DNA of 8,627 nucleotides, from contig JAEYSM010000012.1 in the NCBI GenBank assembly GCA_023434665.1, positions 1 through 8,627 of the forward strand, given 5' to 3'. The notes beneath the pieces were generated by a model, which was given only the letters and a program-made list of their open reading frames with translations, did no database searches and had not been told where the DNA came from. Position 1 is the first letter of the stretch; every line of letters starts with the position of its first letter. Positions 1 to 6,282 of this stretch are shown here, piece after piece. The position numbers and the translations under genes were made by a program. This stretch comes from Bacteroidota bacterium. Its GTDB lineage: Bacteria > Bacteroidota > Bacteroidia > Bacteroidales > Lentimicrobiaceae.

Positions 1-1
1 G

Positions 2-499
2 GAACAACAAACCATACTCGCGAGGATAAAGCAACTAACCCGCGAAGCCACCACACCGCTTCAGCGACTGGAGCATTCACTGCATCCGCTGGTATCATTC
101 ATCATACTGCCAATTTTTGCTTTAGCCAATGCAGGGATCACCATCACCCAGGAAAGCATTGCCAACATCGGTAATTCGGTTACACTGGGCGTTGCAACCG
201 GTCTCTTCTTTGGCAAACTGATAGGCATAACAGGCTTCACCTGGCTCATCATTAAAATAGGAATATCCGAACTGCCGCAGGGAACCAACTGGTACCACAT
301 AATCGGAGTTTCACTACTTGGAGGCATCGGATTCACCATGTCGCTTTTCATTACCGAACTGGCATTCGAAAGCCGGTTTATGGTCGAACAGGCAAAAATG
401 GGCATCATCATCGCTTCGCTTCTTGCCGGTATTGCCGGATATTTTATGCTGAACTATGCCTCCCGGCTGCCGGCGAAAAATAAATTTGGTGATACATGA
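2..499 (+). CDS. nhaA: Na+/H+ antiporter NhaA, C-terminal part (5' end outside window)
   Basis: This is the last 165 residues of an inner-membrane antiporter that exchanges cytoplasmic Na+ (or Li+) for external H+, giving pH and salt homeostasis. E. coli NhaA is about 388 residues, so the N-terminal half, with the paired Asp ion-binding residues, lies upstream. Visible family landmarks are PLQRLEHSLHP (local E24, H25, H28, matching the E252/H253/H256 pH-sensing region of E. coli NhaA), ILPIFALANAG, the GKLIGI helix with local K72 matching E. coli K300, ELPQGTNWYH, and GIGFTMSLFI. Several hydrophobic helices follow, then a short basic tail ending in GDT and TGA. The frame is open from base 2 with no start in view. 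It is intact as far as seen. It is followed by about 100 AT-rich bases, so it is probably transcribed separately from the kinase gene. The family assignment is firm. Confidence 0.95.
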   Translation, partial: EQQTILARIKQLTREATTPLQRLEHSLHPLVSFIILPIFALANAGITITQESIANIGNSVTLGVATGLFFGKLIGITGFTWLIIKIGISELPQGTNWYHIIGVSLLGGIGFTMSLFITELAFESRFMVEQAKMGIIIASLLAGIAGYFMLNYASRLPAKNKFGDT

Positions 500-536
500 T
501 AAATAATTATTAATTTTAACCTTTTAAATAAAACAT

Positions 537-563
537 GACTATATGATTATTTCTAAAATAGTC
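537..563 (+). terminator. Weak possible hairpin terminator after nhaA
   Basis: GACTAT (537-542) and ATAGTC (558-563) can pair across a 15-base AT-rich loop and are followed by GCTTTTATT. The stem is short and AT-rich and there is no clean T-run, so this is only a tentative end point for the nhaA transcript. It lies in the 101-base gap before the kinase start, where no gene is visible. Confidence 0.2.
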
Positions 564-564
564 G

Positions 565-579
565 CTTTTATTATAAAAG
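565..579. repeat. 15-base inverted repeat upstream of the kinase gene
   Basis: CTTTTAT (565-571) and ATAAAAG (573-579) are perfect reverse complements around a single central T. The site ends 21 bases before the preferred ATG at 601. It could be an operator-like site or part of a leader structure, but in such AT-rich DNA a 7-bp palindrome can arise by chance. No known binding-site consensus is recognised. Confidence 0.35.
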
Positions 580-600
580 TTGCATCCGAAACATAAATTC

Positions 601-1815
601 ATGATTATGAATGAGGCCCCAACTAAAACAAAAATCCATTGTTCATGCTGTGAACTAAAAGACAATAGCTACGAACTAGCGTTCGAAACATTAAAAGCAG
701 GGGTATGGAACTTTGATCCCGTTTCTAATCATGTAGTGTGGAGTAATGTATGCAGCAGGTTACTCAATATCCCCGAAAAAAAAGTATCAATTCCGCTCAT
801 GCTCACAGCCGTTCATCCCGACGACAAAGGGCTGGTTGAAGAATCCTGGGTTTCATTAAAATCTAACACCGACTGGGTGGAAACCGAATTCAGGGTATTT
901 CTTAATGGCGATACAGGGATTGATGAAGAAGGTATGCCTCTCGAATTCCCATCCGAATTTCCATCTGAATTTCCGCAGGACACACCTGACGAAGAACCAC
1001 TCGAAGAACCCGAAGTACGTTGGCTGAGGATCAGGGGACGATATCTGCCCGAAGAAAAATGTGCCACAGGTGTCATCATCGACATCACCGAAGAAAAGTC
1101 ATTCAATATGCAGCTCGAAGAAGCCAATCTGGCAAAAGACCGCTTCTTCTCCATCATCGCGCACGACCTCAGAAGTCCGTTTACTTCCATCCTCGGATTT
1201 TCAAGACTGCTCAATGATGAATACGACGACTTTTCGGATGCCGACCGCAAGATGATGCTTAAGCAGATACTATCATCCACTGAATCTACATTCCAGTTGC
1301 TCGACAATCTGCTTACCTGGGCAAAAACACATTCCGGACGCACTACCTACAACCCCGAAGCCTTTAGTCTTGAACCACTCATCGCCGACACACTCAACCA
1401 GTCAATGGGCCAGGCACGTATCAAAGGAATCAGCATCCAGACTGAAATTGAAGTAAATGCTATGGTTTATGCCGACAGCAACATGATACGCACCATACTG
1501 CGCAACCTCCTGTCGAATGCCATCAAGTTCTCATTCGAACAAACTACCATTACCGTAAAAGCCAACTTAGTAAAAGACAAAGTAAAGATAGTGGTGAGCG
1601 ACCAGGGCACAGGCATCGATCCGGTAACCCTCAAATCACTCTTCAGGCTCGACGAAAAAGTATGCTCCACCAAAGGCACTGCCAACGAAAAAGGAACAGG
1701 GCTCGGACTCATACTATGCCGCGAATTTGTAGAGAAGAACAGAGGACGCATTACCGTCGAAAGCAAACCGGGCGTTGGATCCACTTTCAGCTTCACCATT
1801 CCACTGGCAAAGTAA
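601..1815 (+). CDS. Cytosolic PAS-domain sensor histidine kinase
   Basis: This is a two-component sensor kinase of 404 residues that should autophosphorylate on His and pass the phosphate to a response regulator, which is not in this window. Numbered from ATG 601, residues about 25-165 form a PAS_3-like domain (AFETLKAGVWNFD, then WLRIRGR and GVIIDITEEK). The HisKA H-box FFSIIAHDLRSPF has the phospho-acceptor H188. The HATPase part has an N-box with N302/N306 (RNLLSNAIKFS), a G1 box DQGTGI starting at D334, and a G2 box KGTGLGL at about 364-370, ending in GSTFSFTIPLAK. There is no transmembrane segment or signal peptide, so it should sense something in the cytoplasm. Oddities are an acidic, Pro-rich insert in the PAS domain (about 103-139) and an N-terminal Cys cluster (HCSCC, 13-17). 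The start could also be ATG 607 or TTG 580; 601 is preferred because it is an ATG with an A-rich leader, and none of the three has a Shine-Dalgarno sequence. The ligand is unknown. Confidence 0.92.
   Translation: MIMNEAPTKTKIHCSCCELKDNSYELAFETLKAGVWNFDPVSNHVVWSNVCSRLLNIPEKKVSIPLMLTAVHPDDKGLVEESWVSLKSNTDWVETEFRVFLNGDTGIDEEGMPLEFPSEFPSEFPQDTPDEEPLEEPEVRWLRIRGRYLPEEKCATGVIIDITEEKSFNMQLEEANLAKDRFFSIIAHDLRSPFTSILGFSRLLNDEYDDFSDADRKMMLKQILSSTESTFQLLDNLLTWAKTHSGRTTYNPEAFSLEPLIADTLNQSMGQARIKGISIQTEIEVNAMVYADSNMIRTILRNLLSNAIKFSFEQTTITVKANLVKDKVKIVVSDQGTGIDPVTLKSLFRLDEKVCSTKGTANEKGTGLGLILCREFVEKNRGRITVESKPGVGSTFSFTIPLAK
943..1014 (+). repeat. In-frame 12-bp tandem repeats inside the kinase PAS domain
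   Basis: Three consecutive 12-bp units begin with GAATTY (943-954, 955-966, 967-978) and encode EFPS, EFPS and EFPQ. Shortly after, a second imperfect pair of 12-bp units (991-1002 and 1003-1014, both starting GAAGAACC) encodes EEPL and EEPE. The unit length is a multiple of three, so gain or loss of units would keep the frame. The stretch lies between the core strands of the PAS fold, where normal PAS domains have a short loop, so it is best read as an expanded surface loop. Confidence 0.8.
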
Positions 1816-1820
1816 AGCGG

Positions 1821-1855
1821 GCAGCACTCAGCAGTCAGCAATCAGCAGTCAGCAA
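1821..1855 (+). repeat. Short heptanucleotide tandem array (5 units)
   Basis: Five 7-bp units in perfect register: GCAGCAC, TCAGCAG, TCAGCAA, TCAGCAG, TCAGCAA. The array begins 5 bases after the kinase stop codon, and the sequence then decays into unrelated DNA before the M49 gene. The units belong to the same family as the longer array at 3639-3778. Seven is not a multiple of three and no gene covers the stretch, so it is taken as non-coding. Its function is unknown. Confidence 0.9.
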
Positions 1856-1937
1856 TCCTGCAAGCCTATAGCAGAAAGCTTAAAAAATATTCATAAATTA
1901 GCACCCAAAAATATTGTTTAACCAAACAAAACTCACC

Positions 1938-3635
1938 ATGTTGCGTAATGTTCTGTTAGCAGTCGCAGCATCCGTCGTGCTCGTTATGAGTCAGGGATGT
2001 ACCGGCAACAGCACCCAAAGCCCCGAAGAAATGGAAAACCAGTATTCAGGCGTGATCCCGCAAGGAACCACCTTAACTCCCGATTCAACTGTGGATGTGG
2101 CACAAAGACTATCCATCTTTGCACCTTTTACCCTTACAGCCGACATCAGTCACCTGACGGACAAGGAAAAGCAGATATTGCCCCTTCTTTTCGAAGCAGC
2201 AGCTCTGATGGACGATATTTTCTGGCAACAGACCATAGGCGATAAAGCAGGCTTCCTTTCCTCCATCCAGGATGAAACCACCCGCCGTTTTGCCGAGATC
2301 AACTACGGCCCATGGGACCGCCTCAACGGCAACAACCCCTTTATCAGCGGCATCGGGGCAAAGCCTCTCGGAGCCAACTTCTATCCGCCCGACATGACAG
2401 CCGAAGAATTCGAAGCACTGGCCGACTCCAACAAAACCAGCCTGTACACCCTTATCAGGCGCAACCCCGACAGTTCCCTACGGGTAGTATGGTACCACGA
2501 AGCCTATGCCTCTAAAGTGCAGAAAGCGGCCGACCTGCTAAACCGGGCTGCTGAGCTTGCCGAAGATGCACAACTCAAAAATTACCTGCAGCTCCGCGCC
2601 AAAGCCCTGCTCACCGACCAGTATCAAGAGAGCGACTTCGCATGGATGGACATGAAAAATTCAAATATCGACTTCGTCATCGGACCCATCGAGAACTACG
2701 AAGACGCCCTTAATGGCATTAAAGCCGCCCAGGAAGCTTACATCCTGATCAAAGATGTAGAATGGAGCAAACGCCTGGCCCACTTTGCCTCACTGCTTCC
2801 CGAACTGCAAAAAGGCCTTCCGGTGGATGAAAAATACAAACAGGAAGTACCGGGTTCAGATGCCGACCTCAATGCCTACGATGTAGTGTACTATGCCGGC
2901 GATTGTAATGCAGGCAGCAAAACCATTGCCATCAACCTGCCCAACGACGAACAGGTGCAACTCGAAAAAGGATCGCGCAAACTGCAACTTAAAAATGCCA
3001 TGCGTGCAAAATTCGATATGATCCTCGTTCCCATCGCGCAACAGCTGATGGATCCCGCGCAGCAGAAATACATCAAGTTCGATGCCTTCTTCGAAAACAC
3101 CATGTTCCACGAAGTAGCCCACGGACTGGGAATTAAAAACACCCTTACGGGAAACGGCACCGTGAGAGAAGCCCTTAAAGAACAGTACTCAGCCATTGAA
3201 GAAGCAAAAGCCGACATCCTCGGCCTTTATATGGTCACCAAACTTTACGAAATGGGCGAACTGAGCCAGGGCGAAGTAATGGACAACTACGTAACCTTCA
3301 TGGCCGGTATCTTCCGTTCGGTACGCTTCGGTGCAGCCAGTGCACACGGCAAAGCCAATATGCTCACCTTTAACTACTTCGCCGAAAATCAGGCATTTGA
3401 TAATGAAAATGGCAAGTATATGGTGAACTTCGACAAGATGAAAGCAGCCGTTGAAGGCCTTGGCGGAATGATCCTTACCCTTCAGGGTGATGGTAACTAC
3501 AACGGAGTGAAAGAAGTAATAACCACCAAATCGGTTATTCCCGCCAATCTGCAAACCGATCTCGACCGGTTGAAAGAGGCAGGCATACCCGTTGATATCG
3601 TCTTCACACAAGGCAAGTCACAACTGGAGTTGTAG
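1938..3635 (+). CDS. M49-family (DPP III-like) zinc peptidase, lipoprotein
   Basis: A predicted metallo-exopeptidase of 565 residues that would remove dipeptides from the N-terminus of short peptides. The N-terminus MLRNVLLAVAASVVLVMSQGC is a lipoprotein signal, with lipidated Cys probably C21, placing it on the periplasmic or outer-membrane face. Zinc site: HEVAHG at H391, E392, H395, followed by IEEAKADILGL, where E422 should be the third ligand (equivalent to E508 of human DPP III). Another region typical of the family is INLPNDEQVQLEKG, followed by KNAMRAKFD. The active-site motif is the five-residue HEXXH, not the classical six-residue HEXXGH; this form is known in a DPP III branch and in the peptidase half of plant Nudix 3 proteins. 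ATG 1938 is chosen because the signal peptide starts there; a TTG at 1914 would add eight residues before it. Family members are sometimes misannotated as dihydrofolate reductase. It lies between two heptad arrays, with the S46 peptidase next. The family is firm; exact substrate use is inferred. Confidence 0.9.
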   Translation: MLRNVLLAVAASVVLVMSQGCTGNSTQSPEEMENQYSGVIPQGTTLTPDSTVDVAQRLSIFAPFTLTADISHLTDKEKQILPLLFEAAALMDDIFWQQTIGDKAGFLSSIQDETTRRFAEINYGPWDRLNGNNPFISGIGAKPLGANFYPPDMTAEEFEALADSNKTSLYTLIRRNPDSSLRVVWYHEAYASKVQKAADLLNRAAELAEDAQLKNYLQLRAKALLTDQYQESDFAWMDMKNSNIDFVIGPIENYEDALNGIKAAQEAYILIKDVEWSKRLAHFASLLPELQKGLPVDEKYKQEVPGSDADLNAYDVVYYAGDCNAGSKTIAINLPNDEQVQLEKGSRKLQLKNAMRAKFDMILVPIAQQLMDPAQQKYIKFDAFFENTMFHEVAHGLGIKNTLTGNGTVREALKEQYSAIEEAKADILGLYMVTKLYEMGELSQGEVMDNYVTFMAGIFRSVRFGAASAHGKANMLTFNYFAENQAFDNENGKYMVNFDKMKAAVEGLGGMILTLQGDGNYNGVKEVITTKSVIPANLQTDLDRLKEAGIPVDIVFTQGKSQLEL

Positions 3636-3638
3636 CGA

Positions 3639-3778
3639 TCAGCAGTAAGCAGGCAGCAGGCAGCAGGCAGCAGTCAGCAGGCAGCAGTAAGCAGGCAGCA
3701 GGCAGCAGGCAGCAGTAAGCAATCAGCAGTCAGCAGTCAGCAATCAGCAATCAGCAATCAGCATTCAGCATTCAGCAT
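3639..3778 (+). repeat. Heptanucleotide tandem array, 20 units
   Basis: Twenty 7-bp units run without any slip in register, consensus (G/T)(C/A)AGCA(G/A/T), followed by a broken unit TCAGAAA. Unit types are zoned: GCAGCAG and TAAGCAG dominate the first half, then TCAGCAG, then TCAGCAA, and the last three are TCAGCAT. Units 2-5 (3646-3673) recur exactly as units 8-11 (3688-3715), a 42-bp higher-order duplication. The array starts 3 bases after the M49 stop codon and ends 46 bases before the S46 start codon. It accounts for most of the 189-base gap; the remaining A-rich leader (3783-3824) has no recognisable promoter. It is not a CRISPR: units are far too short and there are no spacers. Confidence 0.95.
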
Positions 3779-3824
3779 TCAGAAAAATAACAAAGAAAAT
3801 AACAAAAAGCAATCTAAACCCAAA

Positions 3825-5987
3825 ATGAAAAAACTACTTTTATCCATTCTGCTCATAGCATCACTTGGTTTCGTTAAGGCAGGCAATCCGCCTGACGAAG
3901 GAATGTGGCTACCCATGTTCGTTGAACGCCTCAACTATGTGGATATGCAAAAGATGGGACTCCGGCTCACCCCACAGGAAATATACGACATCAACAACGG
4001 CAGCATTAAAGACGCCATTGTTAACCTGGGCAACTTCTGTACAGCCGAGGTAGTATCGTCACAGGGACTGCTCTTCACCAACCACCACTGCGGTTACGAC
4101 GCTATTCAGAGTCACAGTTCTGTCGATCACGACTACCTTACCGACGGGTTCTGGGCAGCCGGTTTCGAAGAAGAACTTCCCAACGAGGGCCTTAGCGTTT
4201 CATTCCTTGTCAGGATGGACGACGTAACCTCACGCGTGCTCGAAGGCATAACCCCCGATATGAGCGAAACTGACCGCGGCACTGCCATAGGTAAAGTAAT
4301 TGAAACACTCAAACAGGAAGCCTCCGAAGACGGCAAATACACCGTATCGGTCAAGGGATTCTACAACGGCAATGAATACTACCGTTTCGTTTACCAGGTT
4401 TACGAAGATATTCGTCTGGTAGGAGCACCTCCTTCAGCCATAGGCAAATTTGGCGGCGACACCGACAACTGGATGTGGCCACGTCACACCGGCGACTTCA
4501 GCATCTTCCGTATCTACACCGCACCCGACGGTTCACCGGCTCCCTATTCAAAGGACAACGTGCCAATGAAAGCCAAATACCATCTCAAGATATCAACCAA
4601 GGGAGTACAGCCAAACGACTTTGCCATGACCTGGGGATTCCCCGGATCCACCGAAAGGTACCTTACCTCATGGGGCATACAGTCGAACCTTAACGAGATC
4701 AACCCTGCCATCATCAAAATGGGCGGAAGGATACTCGAAGAAATGAAGGCAGGCATGGATGCCTCCGACGCCATACGCATCAAGTATGCATCTAATTATG
4801 CAGGACTGGCCAACTTCTGGAAAAACAAGATCGGTGAAACACGCGGACTCAAACGCTTAAACGTTTACGAGAAAAAGCAGGCCATTGAAGCACACTTCAC
4901 CAACTGGGTGAATGCCGATCCGCAGAGAAAAGAAACCTATGGAACCGTGCTGCAGGATTTCAGCGACGTTTACAGCCACTACACCACCACCAACTTCAAT
5001 ACCCAGTTGTGGTACGTACAGATAGCCTTTTTCGGCTCACAGGTACTGCCTTTCCCCTTACAGAACCAGGCAATAATCAACATCCTCAAGAGCGACCTTA
5101 AGGGCGATGAACTGCAGGCGCAACTGGCACCTATGGCAGCAGCTGCCGAAGAGCACTTTAAGGACTACGATGCAGCCACTGAGGCAAGGATACTCAAAGG
5201 CATCCTCGAAACCCTGCGCAGCGACCTGCCCGGCAATGCACGCCCCGACATCTTCAACCACATCGACCAGAAATTCAAAGGCAACATCAATGCTTATGTT
5301 GACGACCTGTTCAAAAAATCGAACCTGGTCACATACGACAAATACATGGCATTTTTGGGCAAGCCAACGCTAAAGAAATTCGAGAACGATCCGGCCTTCA
5401 GGCTCACCAACTCCATATACAACTTCCTGTTAACCCAGATGATGTCATCAGGGGCCATCAACGAAAAGCTCAACAGGGCAGAGCGGTTATTTGTAGATGG
5501 GTTAAGGAAGGCCAATCCCGACAAGGTTTACTATCCTGATGCCAACAGCACCCTCAGGATGTCGTACGGACAGGTACTCGATTACTATCCGGCCGACGCG
5601 GTACATTACGATTACATCACCTATGGAGAGGGCATACTGGAGAAAGAAGATCCAACCAACGAAGAGTTCATAGTACCGGCAAAGCTAAAGCAATTACTTG
5701 AGAACAAGGACTATGGTCAATGGGCAGACAGCAACGGCAGGTTACCGGTATGTTTCATCAGCAACAACGACATAACGGGGGGCAATTCAGGCAGTCCGGT
5801 ACTCAATGGCAATGGAGAGCTGATAGGGTTAGCGTTTGACGGCAACTGGGAAGCCATGAGTGGCGACATAGCATTTGAGCCCGAGCTACAGAGGTGTATA
5901 AATGTTGACATCAGATACGTACTCTTTGTAATCGACAAATACGCCAATGCACAGCGATTACTCAACGAATTGACCTTTGCCAGGTAA
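3825..5987 (+). CDS. S46 dipeptidyl peptidase, DPP7-like
   Basis: A secreted serine dipeptidyl peptidase of 720 residues; the P. gingivalis relatives are close to this length. It releases dipeptides from the N-terminus of oligopeptides, normally in the periplasm. MKKLLLSILLIASLGFVKA is a Sec signal peptide with likely cleavage after A19. The catalytic triad is H88 (TNHHCGY), D224 (HTGDFSIFR) and S655 (GGNSGSPV). The 136-residue H-to-D spacing matches DPP7 as remembered (H89/D225), not DPP11. GGDTDNWMWPRHTGDF and DGNWEAMSGDI are S46 signatures. The residue 18 positions past the nucleophile is G673; DPP11, specific for Asp/Glu at P1, has Arg there, so preference for hydrophobic or general P1 residues is predicted. 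ATG 3825 is chosen because the signal peptide starts there; there is no Shine-Dalgarno sequence, only an A-rich leader. It sits downstream of the M49 gene and ends at a strong terminator. The family is certain; the subtype is inferred. Confidence 0.95.
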   Translation: MKKLLLSILLIASLGFVKAGNPPDEGMWLPMFVERLNYVDMQKMGLRLTPQEIYDINNGSIKDAIVNLGNFCTAEVVSSQGLLFTNHHCGYDAIQSHSSVDHDYLTDGFWAAGFEEELPNEGLSVSFLVRMDDVTSRVLEGITPDMSETDRGTAIGKVIETLKQEASEDGKYTVSVKGFYNGNEYYRFVYQVYEDIRLVGAPPSAIGKFGGDTDNWMWPRHTGDFSIFRIYTAPDGSPAPYSKDNVPMKAKYHLKISTKGVQPNDFAMTWGFPGSTERYLTSWGIQSNLNEINPAIIKMGGRILEEMKAGMDASDAIRIKYASNYAGLANFWKNKIGETRGLKRLNVYEKKQAIEAHFTNWVNADPQRKETYGTVLQDFSDVYSHYTTTNFNTQLWYVQIAFFGSQVLPFPLQNQAIINILKSDLKGDELQAQLAPMAAAAEEHFKDYDAATEARILKGILETLRSDLPGNARPDIFNHIDQKFKGNINAYVDDLFKKSNLVTYDKYMAFLGKPTLKKFENDPAFRLTNSIYNFLLTQMMSSGAINEKLNRAERLFVDGLRKANPDKVYYPDANSTLRMSYGQVLDYYPADAVHYDYITYGEGILEKEDPTNEEFIVPAKLKQLLENKDYGQWADSNGRLPVCFISNNDITGGNSGSPVLNGNGELIGLAFDGNWEAMSGDIAFEPELQRCINVDIRYVLFVIDKYANAQRLLNELTFAR

Positions 5988-6006
5988 GGCAAAAAGATCA
6001 AACAAT

Positions 6007-6038
6007 AAAAAAGGCCATCCGGAAGGGTGGCCTTTTTT
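6007..6038 (+). terminator. Strong intrinsic terminator after the S46 gene
   Basis: GGCCATCC (6013-6020) pairs over its full 8 bp, with one G-T wobble, with GGGTGGCC (6025-6032) around a GGAA loop. Six T residues follow (6033-6038) and six A residues precede (6007-6012), so the stem can extend and the element could also work on the opposite strand. It begins 20 bases after the S46 stop and closes the peptidase transcription unit. Confidence 0.93.
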
Positions 6039-6164
6039 AGTATGAGGGAGAGGAGGAAAGAATATTCTCCTTGCCAAGTGTGAAACTCCAATGTGGATAA
6101 TTATGATGCTGACTTAAAACAACCTCAATACGATTAATAAGATATGCTTAAGAAATAGAAATCA

Positions 6165-6194
6165 GTTAGTTATAAGAGTATGTTGGTATTTTTG
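6165..6194 (+). promoter_or_regulatory. Candidate Bacteroidota-type promoter for the T9SS cargo gene
   Basis: TATTTTTG (6187-6194) is an exact match to the Bacteroidota -7 consensus TAnnTTTG. GTTAG (6165-6169), about 18 bases upstream, is a one-mismatch fit to the -33 TTG element. Transcription would begin near 6200 and leave a leader of about 80 bases. The 244-base gap (6039-6282) is very AT-rich and holds no gene that I can see. AT-rich DNA yields such matches by chance, so this is tentative. Confidence 0.35.
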
Positions 6195-6251
6195 ATTGCA
6201 AAGGCATAAAAAAATATATACATATTATTATCCTATATTAAAAAAAGTAAG

Positions 6252-6258
6252 TATCTTG
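6252..6258 (+). promoter_or_regulatory. Alternative -7-like element close to the start
   Basis: TATCTTG resembles the TAnnTTTG element with one T missing and lies 24 bases before ATG 6283, a typical distance for short Bacteroidota leaders. There is no TTG at the expected -33 position, so it is weaker than the candidate further upstream. Confidence 0.2.
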
Positions 6259-6282
6259 CCCGCTTAACCCCTTAAAATTGAC

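Noticed and set aside
481..488. TAAATTTG as a promoter -7 element for the kinase gene
   Set aside because: It matches TAnnTTTG but lies inside the nhaA coding end, has no TTG at the expected upstream distance, and is over 110 bases from the kinase start.
580..600. Kinase start at TTG 580
   Set aside because: It is a rare start codon next to a palindrome, with no Shine-Dalgarno sequence; ATG codons at 601 and 607 are more likely and no domain needs the extra residues.
813..1343. Reverse-strand open frame of 176 codons over the kinase gene
   Set aside because: It is a Ser-rich shadow of the well-supported kinase frame, with no recognisable domain. The same holds for the other reverse and offset frames over nhaA and the two peptidase genes.
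1894..1901. TAAATTAG as a promoter for the M49 gene
   Set aside because: It has one mismatch to TAnnTTTG and no -33 TTG upstream; too weak to list.
1914..1937. M49 peptidase start at TTG 1914
   Set aside because: It would place eight polar residues before the lipoprotein signal; ATG 1938 gives a normal signal peptide.
3639..3778. CRISPR array
   Set aside because: The units are 7 bp, contiguous and without spacers, and there are no cas genes.
6051..6076. Possible hairpin around GAGGAG and CTCCTT with AGAATATTCT between them
   Set aside because: The outer arms and the inner palindrome do not pair in one register, so no convincing structure forms.
5717..6091. Reverse-strand open frame across the S46 end and terminator
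   Set aside because: It runs through the catalytic Ser region of the S46 gene and the terminator hairpin; its translation has no family features.
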